Below, piece after piece: positions 56,990 to 64,000 of a stretch of 64,000 nucleotides of DNA (within the stretch, counting starts at the first letter, position 1; every line of letters begins with the position of its first letter). The notes below the pieces were generated by a model. That model was not told the DNA's origin. It made no database searches and worked only from the letters and a program-made list of their open reading frames with translations. Location: the NCBI GenBank assembly GCA_942490885.1, contig CALNYT010000002.1, positions 1,302,001 to 1,366,000 of the forward strand. The letters run 5' to 3'. The position numbers were made by a program, and so were the translations under genes. This stretch comes from Oceanirhabdus sp942490885 (lineage in GTDB: Bacteria > Bacillota > Clostridia > Clostridiales > Clostridiaceae).

Positions 56990-57824
56990 TTTATAAAATC
57001 ATAACACCTCTTGAATTTTTTTAAATACTTACTTCATTATTTTGCCTTGATAGTTTGACTCACACGGTATAATATTGTGACTTTATAAGAACACTTGTTA
57101 AATATAGGGTGAGCCTATGATTTCTACCTGTCTGACAAAGGTTGAAGCGTAGTCGTCTCAAGAGGTTTTCTTAAGACAAACAAATCATTTTCATAGTTTG
57201 GTAAAAAAATTTAGTGTCGTTCTTGTGACTTAATGGTTGCACATAAATTAATAGTGTTTACCAGATAAATAATGTTATCAATGGATTGAACTTTAAATTC
57301 TATTGAAAGCTGTAAATTAAATTACTAAAATATATATATAAAATGCCTTGAATTTGAGTATGAATTTAGGGCATTTTTGTATGTGTTTTCTATTATTCAA
57401 TTCTAATAAAAATAAAGAATTCATAGTAATTTTGTTAAGAGATTCCAAGTTGAAACTAAATTTATACACACCAAAAACTCATTGAAGTGCTGCGATTTTT
57501 GGATATGTATAAATAAAGTTAACTTTGGATTATCTATAATGAAATTAAGTCAAGGTTTCTGAATTTTATGTCATACTTTAGCTTTATTTGAAAAACTTTT
57601 AGAATAAATAAAAATTTTTACATTTTTAATCATTTATTTTTGAAATATTTGGAGAAAAGTGAGTTGCACCCATATAAAATTGTAAAAAAAAATCAGAATA
57701 GTTAATAAAACATATTTTATTAATATGGGATTAATGGTATAATTTTCATTGATATCATTTTGATAGTATTTTCACATGAAAGAAATAAAAACAAAATTTA
57801 AGATAAAATGGAGGTATAGATGAT
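56990..57824. other. Long noncoding region upstream of hypB
   Basis: 835 bases without a credible gene. It holds a possible structured RNA (57115-57196), AT-rich DNA with a GCATTTT/AAATGC-type hairpin near 57340-57376, and a promoter-like TATAAT at 57738 whose surroundings (CATATTTTATTAATA) recur upstream of the decayed hypB copy at about 61855. Confidence 0.5.
57115..57196 (+). ncRNA. Candidate three-stem structured RNA
   Basis: Closing stem CTATGA / TCATAG (57115-57120, 57191-57196) encloses ACCT/AGGT (57126-57142) and a longer hairpin GTCTcAAGA / TCTTaAGAC (57155-57177). A TATAAT box lies at 57068. It matches no riboswitch class I can name, and folding was judged by eye only. Confidence 0.3.
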
Positions 57825-58496
57825 ATGGACGCATATAAAGTTCTTGAGATAAAGCAAAGCGTTTTCGAAGATAATGATAGACAAGCTGATTTACTTAGGG
57901 AAGAATTGAAAAAGGATAAGACGTTTCTATTGAATTTGATGTCATCACCAGGTTCGGGTAAAACAACAACTGTTGTAAGAACAATAGAAGCTTTGAAGGG
58001 TGAAATGAGCATTGGAGTTATGGAAGCAGATATTGATTCAGATGTGGATGCTCATACTGTTGCGCAGACTGGTGCGAAAGTAATTCAATTGCACACAGGA
58101 GGAATGTGTCACCTTGATGCAGATATGACTAAACAAGGTCTATTGGGATTAGGAACAGAAGGCATTGATTTTGCCATCTTGGAAAACGTAGGAAATTTGG
58201 TATGTCCAGCAGAATTTGATACTGGAGCATCAAAAAACGCTATGATTTTAAGTGTGCCAGAGGGAGATGACAAGCCTCTAAAATACCCTTTAATGTTCTC
58301 GATTGTTGATGTCGTATTAATTAACAAGATGGATGCAATAGATTATTTTGATTTTAATTTAGAAGCAGTGAAAGAGCGTATAAAAAAATTGAACCCGAAT
58401 ATCAAAGTTATCCCAATCTCTGCTAAAAAGGGAGAGGGAATTGAAGAGTGGGCCGATTGGATACGTACTGAAGTGAAAAATTGGAATCAAAAATAG
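57825..58496 (+). CDS. hypB: Hydrogenase nickel incorporation GTPase HypB
   Basis: 223 residues. P-loop SSPGSGKTTTVVRT (about 42-55), MEADIDSDVDA, the conserved HTGGMCHLDADM (Cys/His nickel-zinc site), ILENVGNLVCPAEFDTG and NKMDAID. All are typical of HypB, which uses GTP hydrolysis to load nickel into hydrogenase or other Ni enzymes together with HypA. The N-terminal His-rich or CxxCGC nickel-storage stretch of some HypB proteins is absent. It lies 35 bases before the oxidoreductase gene, with hypA beyond it. No hydrogenase gene is in the window. Confidence 0.92.
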   Translation: MDAYKVLEIKQSVFEDNDRQADLLREELKKDKTFLLNLMSSPGSGKTTTVVRTIEALKGEMSIGVMEADIDSDVDAHTVAQTGAKVIQLHTGGMCHLDADMTKQGLLGLGTEGIDFAILENVGNLVCPAEFDTGASKNAMILSVPEGDDKPLKYPLMFSIVDVVLINKMDAIDYFDFNLEAVKERIKKLNPNIKVIPISAKKGEGIEEWADWIRTEVKNWNQK

Positions 58497-58531
58497 CAGC
58501 ATAGTGAAATTTTATTTGGGAGGGAATACAT

Positions 58532-61231
58532 ATGGTAAATGAGAAAGTAATGGAACTTGCTAATAAGATTAGTAGGACAAAAAAGGGTTCTAAAAATGAA
58601 ATTAAGCCAGAAGATCCTCAATATTATATTTTGGAACCTGTTGTTACAGAAGAAATGGCAGAAGTAGCACTTTGCCTTGAATTTCGTAAACATATGAGTG
58701 CAAAGGAGATTGCTCCTCTATGTGGTAAATCTGAAGAGAAAACAGCGAAACTCTTAGAAGAATTAGCAGTTGCGGGTGTTGCTTTTGTTAATGAAATTGA
58801 TGGTGTTGATGAATACTGGCATGATCTTTGGGTACCAGGACACATGGAAATTATGGTTAACAACAAGGAAAATGTTAAAAAGTATCCGCAAATCGCTAAG
58901 GCATTTTATGAATATGGAAATAGTAGAGGGCCAATGTTAGCTGGTAATATGCCTGTAGGTGTAGGTATGATGCGTGTTATCCCAATTGAACAAGCCATTT
59001 CAGGTGAAACTAGAAGTGCATCATATGAGGAAATTTCTAAATATCTTAATGAGAATACTGTTTTTTCAGTTTCGGATTGTTCTTGTCGTACATCAAGAGA
59101 AGCTTTGGGACAAGGCTGTGGTCACTTGAAGGAAGATATGTGTATTCAGTTGGGACATGCTGCTGAATATTATATCCGTACAGGAAGAGGTAGAAAAATT
59201 ACACGTGAAGAAGCTTTTGAAATTATTAAAAGAGCTGAAGAAAATGGGCTGATGCATCAGATACCGAATCTAGATGGTCCAGGAAAAACACACGCGATTT
59301 GTAACTGCTGTGGTTGCGGTTGCTTTGCTTTAAGACTTGCTAATAAGTATGTAAACCCTGATTTAATACGTTCAAACTATGTTTCACAAGTAGATAAAGA
59401 TAAATGTGTTGGCTGCGGAGAATGTGTTGAAAACTGTCCAACTAATGCATTGAAATTAGGTCAGAAAGTATGCTCAAAGACACCTATTACTGAGAAAAAA
59501 AGAGAACTTCCACATGATACAGAATGGGGTCCTGATAAATGGAATCTAGATTATCGTACTAACAGAGAAGTTGTTGTGGAGACTGGTTCAAGTCCATGTA
59601 AAGCACAATGTCCTGCTCATATAGGTGTTCAGGGTTATATAAAGCTAGCTTCTCAAGGAAGATATAAAGAAGCACTTGAACTTATTAAACATGAAAATCC
59701 GTTCCCAGCAGTATGTGGACGTATCTGTCCGAGAAAATGTGAATCAGAGTGTACCAGAGGTGATATTGATGATCCTATCGCTATCGATGAAATTAAGAAG
59801 TTCATCGCGGAACAAGATCTAAATATGGAGCATCGTTATGTTCCTAAAGTAAGACATCAATATGGTAAAAAAATTGCAGTTGTCGGAGCAGGCCCTTCAG
59901 GTCTTTCATGCGCTTACTATCTAGCGCTTGATGGTTATAAGGTAACGGTATTTGAAAAACAAAAAGTACTTGGTGGTATGCTGACACTTGGAATCCCATC
60001 GTATAGACTTGAAAAAGATGTAATAAATGCAGAAATTGATATTTTGAGAGAATTAGGCGTTGAGTTCAAAACAGGTGTTGAGGTTGGAGAAGATGTTAGT
60101 CTTAAAGAGTTAAGAGGCCAAGGATATGAAGCGTTCTATCTTGCAATTGGAGCTCAATCTGGTAGAAAACTAGGATTAGAAGGTGAAGAAGCAGAAGGCG
60201 TTGTTACAGGTGTTGATTTCTTACGAGAAGTAAACCTAGGTAATGACATAAAACTTGAAGGAAACGTCGTTGTAATTGGTGGCGGTAACGTTGCAATTGA
60301 TGTTGCAAGAACTGCTGGAAGAGTTGGTGCTTCAAAAGTTGATATGTTCTGTCTTGAAAGCAGAAAAGAAATGCCAGCACTTGATGAAGAAATTGATGAG
60401 GCAATGGACGAAGATATCGCCATTAATAATTCTTGGGGTCCAAAACGAATCCTTCAAGAAAATGGACGTGTTGTAGGTATTGAATTCAAAAAATGTCTTT
60501 CTGTTTTTGATAAGAATGGAAGATTTAGTCCTGCTTTTGATGAAAATGAAACTAAGATTGTTAAGACAAACCATGTTCTGATTTCAGTAGGTCAAGGCAT
60601 GGATTGGGGTAAAATGCTAGAAAACAGCAAAGTAGAATTGAATCCAAACAAGACAATCAAAGCAGATGCGGTTACTCTACAAACAGGAGAGCCAGATGTA
60701 TTTGCAGGTGGAGATGCGATGACAGGTCCTAGATTTGCTATTGATGCTATTGCCATGGGTAAAGAAGGAGCAATCTCAATCCATCGTTTTGTTCAGAATG
60801 GACAAAGTTTAATTATGGGACGTCTTAAGAGAGATTATCGTATGTTTGATAAAACGAACCTTAAGATTGAAGGATACGATAATATCCCAAGACAAAAAGC
60901 ATGTCATGCTGATGGAAATACTAGTAAACAAACTTTCAAGGATTTACGTGGTACATTTACGGAAGAGCAGGTTAAGAAGGAAACAGAAAGATGCCTTGGC
61001 TGCGGTGCTACGGTAGTAGATGAATTCATGTGTGTAGGATGCGGTGCATGTACTACAAAATGTAAATTTGATGCAATCAAACTGGTAAGAAAGTATGACA
61101 GTCAAAGTCCAGAATTTGAAAATTTGAAGTCTACAGTTGTAAAACACATGGTAAAACGCAAGGTGAAAATTGCTATTAAAAAGCCAGTTAAAGCATTAAA
61201 AACAGTTTTCTCTAGCGAAAAAAACAAGTAA
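58532..61231 (+). CDS. Multidomain Fe-S/FAD NAD(P)H oxidoreductase (GltD/NfnB-like)
   Basis: 899 residues. N-terminal domain (about 1-280) with Cys motifs CSCRTS, CGHLKEDMC and CNCCGCGC; a 4Fe-4S pair start CVGCGECVENCP (about 291-302); GltD-type Fe-S domain CKAQCPAHIGVQGYIKL and CGRICPRKCESECTRG; FAD site VVGAGPSGLS (about 450); NADPH site VIGGGNVAID (about 580); C-terminal CVGCGACTTKC. The core matches glutamate-synthase beta/NfnB flavoproteins that move electrons between NAD(P)H and ferredoxin. The extra N-terminal part is found in clostridial homologues. Neighbours hypB and hypA suggest a link to nickel or hydrogen metabolism. A paralogue follows at 62148. Confidence 0.88.
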   Translation: MVNEKVMELANKISRTKKGSKNEIKPEDPQYYILEPVVTEEMAEVALCLEFRKHMSAKEIAPLCGKSEEKTAKLLEELAVAGVAFVNEIDGVDEYWHDLWVPGHMEIMVNNKENVKKYPQIAKAFYEYGNSRGPMLAGNMPVGVGMMRVIPIEQAISGETRSASYEEISKYLNENTVFSVSDCSCRTSREALGQGCGHLKEDMCIQLGHAAEYYIRTGRGRKITREEAFEIIKRAEENGLMHQIPNLDGPGKTHAICNCCGCGCFALRLANKYVNPDLIRSNYVSQVDKDKCVGCGECVENCPTNALKLGQKVCSKTPITEKKRELPHDTEWGPDKWNLDYRTNREVVVETGSSPCKAQCPAHIGVQGYIKLASQGRYKEALELIKHENPFPAVCGRICPRKCESECTRGDIDDPIAIDEIKKFIAEQDLNMEHRYVPKVRHQYGKKIAVVGAGPSGLSCAYYLALDGYKVTVFEKQKVLGGMLTLGIPSYRLEKDVINAEIDILRELGVEFKTGVEVGEDVSLKELRGQGYEAFYLAIGAQSGRKLGLEGEEAEGVVTGVDFLREVNLGNDIKLEGNVVVIGGGNVAIDVARTAGRVGASKVDMFCLESRKEMPALDEEIDEAMDEDIAINNSWGPKRILQENGRVVGIEFKKCLSVFDKNGRFSPAFDENETKIVKTNHVLISVGQGMDWGKMLENSKVELNPNKTIKADAVTLQTGEPDVFAGGDAMTGPRFAIDAIAMGKEGAISIHRFVQNGQSLIMGRLKRDYRMFDKTNLKIEGYDNIPRQKACHADGNTSKQTFKDLRGTFTEEQVKKETERCLGCGATVVDEFMCVGCGACTTKCKFDAIKLVRKYDSQSPEFENLKSTVVKHMVKRKVKIAIKKPVKALKTVFSSEKNK

Positions 61232-61259
61232 GAGAAATTGACAAATTGTATATACAAAA

Positions 61260-61294
61260 TAAAAGCAGGGGGAACGCAAGCTCTCCCGCTTTTA
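61260..61294 (+). terminator. Hairpin between oxidoreductase and hypA
   Basis: AAAAGCAGGGGGA / CTCTCCCGCTTTT with loop ACGCAAG (imperfect), then AAACTTT. Probable terminator or transcript processing site, reducing hypA read-through. Confidence 0.55.
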
Positions 61295-61320
61295 AACTTT
61301 CACAAGAGAGGTGAGTTCAT

Positions 61321-61662
61321 TTGCATGAATTAGGAGTTTTATTTGAAGTCACAAAAACAGTTGAAAATATCGCAAAAGAAAATGGATTAACAAAAATCGA
61401 TACCTTGGTTCTCCAAATTGGTGAGCTTTCATCAATGATTCCGCAATATATTGAATCATGTTATCCCGCTGCAGTGGATGGTACTTTATTACAGGACACG
61501 AAATTAGAAATTGAAATATTGCCTGGCAATGCTATTTGTAAAAAGTGTAATAAAGTTTTTAATCTCATTGAGAATAATAATAAATGTCCAGACTGCGGAA
61601 GTGAAGAATGGGAGATATTATCCGGAAAAGAGTTTATGATCAAGGAAATCATTGCTTGTTAA
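61321..61662 (+). CDS. hypA: Hydrogenase/urease nickel chaperone HypA
   Basis: 113 residues, the normal length. Start is TTG 61321, fixed by GAGAGGTGA upstream and by the universal MHEL N-terminus (nickel-binding His2). Zinc site CKKCNKVF and CPDCGSEEW. It hands nickel to HypB or the target enzyme. It follows the oxidoreductase gene behind a hairpin and ends before a strong terminator (61684). Confidence 0.92.
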   Translation: MHELGVLFEVTKTVENIAKENGLTKIDTLVLQIGELSSMIPQYIESCYPAAVDGTLLQDTKLEIEILPGNAICKKCNKVFNLIENNNKCPDCGSEEWEILSGKEFMIKEIIAC

Positions 61663-61683
61663 ACTGAGACTCAGAAGCTGTAC

Positions 61684-61730
61684 CTTAAAGACCTCTTTTG
61701 TTGGTATAATGACCAAAAGAGGTCTTTAAG
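61684..61730 (+). terminator. Terminator of the hypB-oxidoreductase-hypA cluster
   Basis: Perfect 17-bp stem CTTAAAGACCTCTTTTG / CAAAAGAGGTCTTTAAG with loop TTGGTATAATGAC. Confidence 0.78.
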
Positions 61731-61968
61731 CTATAGAAGTTTTGTTTTATTCTCATAAGAAAAATAACAATGACAATATTTGAGATATTTAGGTAAATGT
61801 GGGTTGATATAGAAAAATATTAAGATTGAAGGAGAATTGGAATAGTTAGTTATACATATTTTATTAATACGGATTTAATGCTATAATATTTTTAAAGAAA
61901 TGTTTTATAATTCTTTAAATTACAACATAAGTAAAAGAGAATTTAGGGAAAATGAAGGTGCAGATGAT

Positions 61969-62119
61969 ATGGACGCCTATAAAGTTTTTGAAATTAAGTA
62001 AAGTGTTTTCGAAGATAAGGATTCACTAACGGAGTTGCTTAGGTGGAAGACGAGAAAATTGATGAGGGACCTACAGGATATGTGCCTAAGGTAAAAATTG
62101 AAAAGAAAATAGAAGCTTA
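61969..62119 (+). pseudogene. Decayed second copy of hypB
   Basis: ATG 61969 reads MDAYKVFEIK then TAA, then SVFEDKD, mirroring MDAYKVLEIKQSVFEDND of hypB. After about 25 codons the similarity ends. The last bases (AAAATAGAAGCTTAGTGAAAATT) match the 3' end of hypB, so about 500 bases are deleted. Upstream DNA also matches the hypB promoter region. Confidence 0.82.
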
Positions 62120-62147
62120 GTGAAAATTAATTTGGGAGGTAATACAT

Positions 62148-64000
62148 ATGGTAAAAGAAAAAGTATTGGATTTTGCTAATCATATTAACAGAACAAAACG
62201 TGGTTCAAAAAGAGAAATAAAACCTGAACACCCAGAATATAAAATTATGGAGCCGGTTGTTACGGATGAAATGGCAGAAGTAGGACTTTGTCTTGAATTT
62301 CGTAAACCGAAGAGTGTAGAAGAAGTTGCTGCTTTGTGCGGTAAATCTTTAAAGGATACCAAAAGAATCTTAGAGCAATTAGCATTTGAGGGAGTTACCA
62401 TCGCTTGTGAAAAAGATGGGGTTGATAAATACTGGCTTGAGGTTTATGTTCCGGGGCACATAGAAATGCTAGTTAATCACCCTAAAAAGGAAAACATTAA
62501 AAATTACAAGCAAATTGCCGAGGCTTTTGAGGAATATGGAAGAAACAAGGCTCCTATGGCGGTAGGTAATTTTCCAGTAGGAACAGGGGTTATGCGTGTT
62601 ATTCCTATAGAAACATCTATTGAAGGGGAAACCAGAAGAGCATCATATGAGGAAGTTTCTAAATATCTAAATGAAAATACTGTTTTTTCCGTATCGGATT
62701 GTTCTTGTCGTACATCAAGAGAAGCCATGGGTGAAGGATGCGGACATTTGAAGGAAGACATGTGTATTCAGTTGGGGGATGCTGCTGAATACTATATTCG
62801 TACAGGCAGAGGAAGAAAGATTACCCGTGAAGAAGCTTTTGATATTATTAAAAGAGCAGAAGAAAATGGTCTGATGCATCAAATACCTAATACAGATGGT
62901 CCAGGAAAAACACATGCCATTTGTAACTGCTGCGGATGTTCTTGTTACTCTTTGAGAAATGCATCCATGTTCTCAAACGTAGATATGATACGTTCAAATT
63001 ATGTATCACAAATCGATACGGAAAAATGTGTTGCTTGCGGAGAATGTGTTGCAGTTTGTCCTACTAATACATTGAAACTAGGTCAAAAATTATGTACTAA
63101 AACACCAATTATAGAGGAAAAGAGAGAGGATTTCCCAGCCAATACAGAGTGGGGTCCAGAGAGATGGAATACTGATTATCGTACCAATAGAGAAAATGTT
63201 GTTGAAACTGGTACAAGTCCTTGTAAAACAGAATGTCCAGCTCATATTTCCGTTCAAGGTTATATTAAACTGGCTTCTCAAGGAAGATATAAAGAAGCAC
63301 TTGAACTGATCAAGCATGAAAATCCGTTTCCAGCAGTATGCGGACGTATTTGTCCAAGGAAATGTGAATCTGCTTGTACAAGAGGTGACATTGATGAGCC
63401 GGTTGCTATCGATGAAATCAAAAAATTTATTGCCGAACAAGATTTAAACATGGATACTCGCTATGTACCAAAATTGAGACATGAATACGGCAAGAAAATC
63501 GCGATAATTGGTGCTGGTCCATCAGGTATGTCTTGTGCTTTCTACTTAGCTCTTGACGGATATAAGGTAACTGTATTTGAAAAACAAAAAGTACTTGGTG
63601 GTATGTTGACACTTGGTATTCCATCATATAGATTAGAAAAAGAAGTAATTAATGCAGAAATTGATATTCTAAGAGAATTAGGTGTCGAGTTTAAGACAGG
63701 TGTTGAGGTTGGAAAAGATATCAGCCTTAAAGATTTAAGAGGTCAAGGATATGAAGCATTCTATCTTGCAATTGGAGCTCAAGCTGGTAGGAAACTTGGG
63801 TTAGAAGGTGAAGAAGCAGAAGGCGTTGTAACAGGTGTTGATTTCTTACGAAATGTAAACTTGGGTAATGATGTAAAACTTGAAGGAAACGTTGTTGTAA
63901 TCGGTGGAGGTAACGTTGCTATTGATGTTGCAAGAACTGCAGGAAGAGTTGGCGCTTCAAAAGTTGATATGTTCTGTCTTGAAAGCAGAAAAGAAATGCC
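62148..64000 (+). CDS. Second Fe-S/FAD NAD(P)H oxidoreductase, C-terminus beyond window
   Basis: 617 codons visible; the frame is open at the right edge. Close paralogue of the protein at 58532 with the same order of motifs: CSCRTS, CGHLKEDMC, NCCGCSCYSL (one Cys-Gly pattern changed from CCGCGC), CVACGECVAVCP, CKTECPAHISVQGYIKL, IIGAGPSGMS and VIGGGNVAID. A GGGAGG ribosome site precedes ATG 62148. The C-terminal NADPH half is nearly identical in DNA to the first copy, while the N-terminal half has diverged, suggesting gene conversion or different redox partners. Confidence 0.88.
   Translation, partial: MVKEKVLDFANHINRTKRGSKREIKPEHPEYKIMEPVVTDEMAEVGLCLEFRKPKSVEEVAALCGKSLKDTKRILEQLAFEGVTIACEKDGVDKYWLEVYVPGHIEMLVNHPKKENIKNYKQIAEAFEEYGRNKAPMAVGNFPVGTGVMRVIPIETSIEGETRRASYEEVSKYLNENTVFSVSDCSCRTSREAMGEGCGHLKEDMCIQLGDAAEYYIRTGRGRKITREEAFDIIKRAEENGLMHQIPNTDGPGKTHAICNCCGCSCYSLRNASMFSNVDMIRSNYVSQIDTEKCVACGECVAVCPTNTLKLGQKLCTKTPIIEEKREDFPANTEWGPERWNTDYRTNRENVVETGTSPCKTECPAHISVQGYIKLASQGRYKEALELIKHENPFPAVCGRICPRKCESACTRGDIDEPVAIDEIKKFIAEQDLNMDTRYVPKLRHEYGKKIAIIGAGPSGMSCAFYLALDGYKVTVFEKQKVLGGMLTLGIPSYRLEKEVINAEIDILRELGVEFKTGVEVGKDISLKDLRGQGYEAFYLAIGAQAGRKLGLEGEEAEGVVTGVDFLRNVNLGNDVKLEGNVVVIGGGNVAIDVARTAGRVGASKVDMFCLESRKEM

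Noticed and set aside
60154..60574. Several minus- and plus-strand frames within the oxidoreductase
   Set aside because: Shadows of the FAD/NADPH domain with no independent start signals.
1..64000. tRNA, rRNA, prophage or replication origin
   Set aside because: No cloverleaf with CCA-proximal pairing, no rRNA motifs, no phage structural genes and no dnaA-box cluster were seen on reading both strands.

Overview
The window is very AT-rich DNA from a Gram-positive anaerobe, most likely a Clostridium. Evidence: A/T-ending codons, strong AGGAGG-type ribosome sites, three Cache-type chemoreceptors, HypA/HypB accessory proteins, a secreted PPEP/anthrax-lethal-factor-like protease and NADPH/Fe-S flavoproteins of the kind common in clostridia. 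No rRNA, tRNA, CRISPR array, prophage or replication origin was seen.

Layout. (1) 1-12.9 kb is a large defence-type locus, all on the plus strand: an edge-truncated helical protein, a large adenosine-deaminase-fold protein (RdrB-like), a polytopic membrane protein, a HAM1(ITPase)-SIR2 fusion, an RdrA-like ATPase and a second RdrB-like deaminase. It combines RADAR (RdrA/RdrB) with the deaminase + HAM1 + SIR2 logic of Kongming-type immunity. Both deaminases keep all metal/catalytic residues. The HAM1 domain has His where the catalytic Asp should be, so it looks like a sensor of (d)ITP coupled to a SIR2 NADase. This is the most interesting system in the window. (2) 13.4-18 kb: two tandemly duplicated chemoreceptors; an IS4-family element sits exactly in the loop of the second gene's terminator. 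(3) 19.8-24 kb: a heterodimeric multidrug ABC exporter behind a long leader with small ORFs and terminator hairpins, resembling BmrB-BmrCD attenuation. (4) 24.3-28.5 kb: PQ-loop protein, a third chemoreceptor, and a convergent ArsR-thioredoxin-G3E GTPase operon with a visible operator. (5) 28.7-32.6 kb: an HscC-type Hsp70, a degenerate J-domain protein and a DUF1266 protein, the same trio found around hscC in enterobacteria.

(6) 32.6-50.6 kb is a mosaic of small accessory genes (PPEP-like protease, SOS-type small gene, erythromycin-esterase-like protein, HD dNTPase, polyamine-type acetyltransferase, MerR regulator, membrane GDPD, membrane amidase, orphan PRTase), several decayed genes (BceAB-type transporter, esterase remnant), and a dispersed GGGGACTGTCACCACCC repeat present six times plus a related long palindrome. 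(7) 50.6-54.3 kb: nested insertion sequences, an IS1380-family copy inside an IS1182-family copy, both with broken transposases. (8) 54.3-57 kb: remnant of the SOS-type gene, nitroreductase, small membrane proteins, DUF5692 protein. (9) 57.8-64 kb: hypB, a 899-residue Fe-S/FAD NAD(P)H oxidoreductase and hypA, followed by a second copy of the set in which hypB has decayed and the oxidoreductase runs off the right edge.
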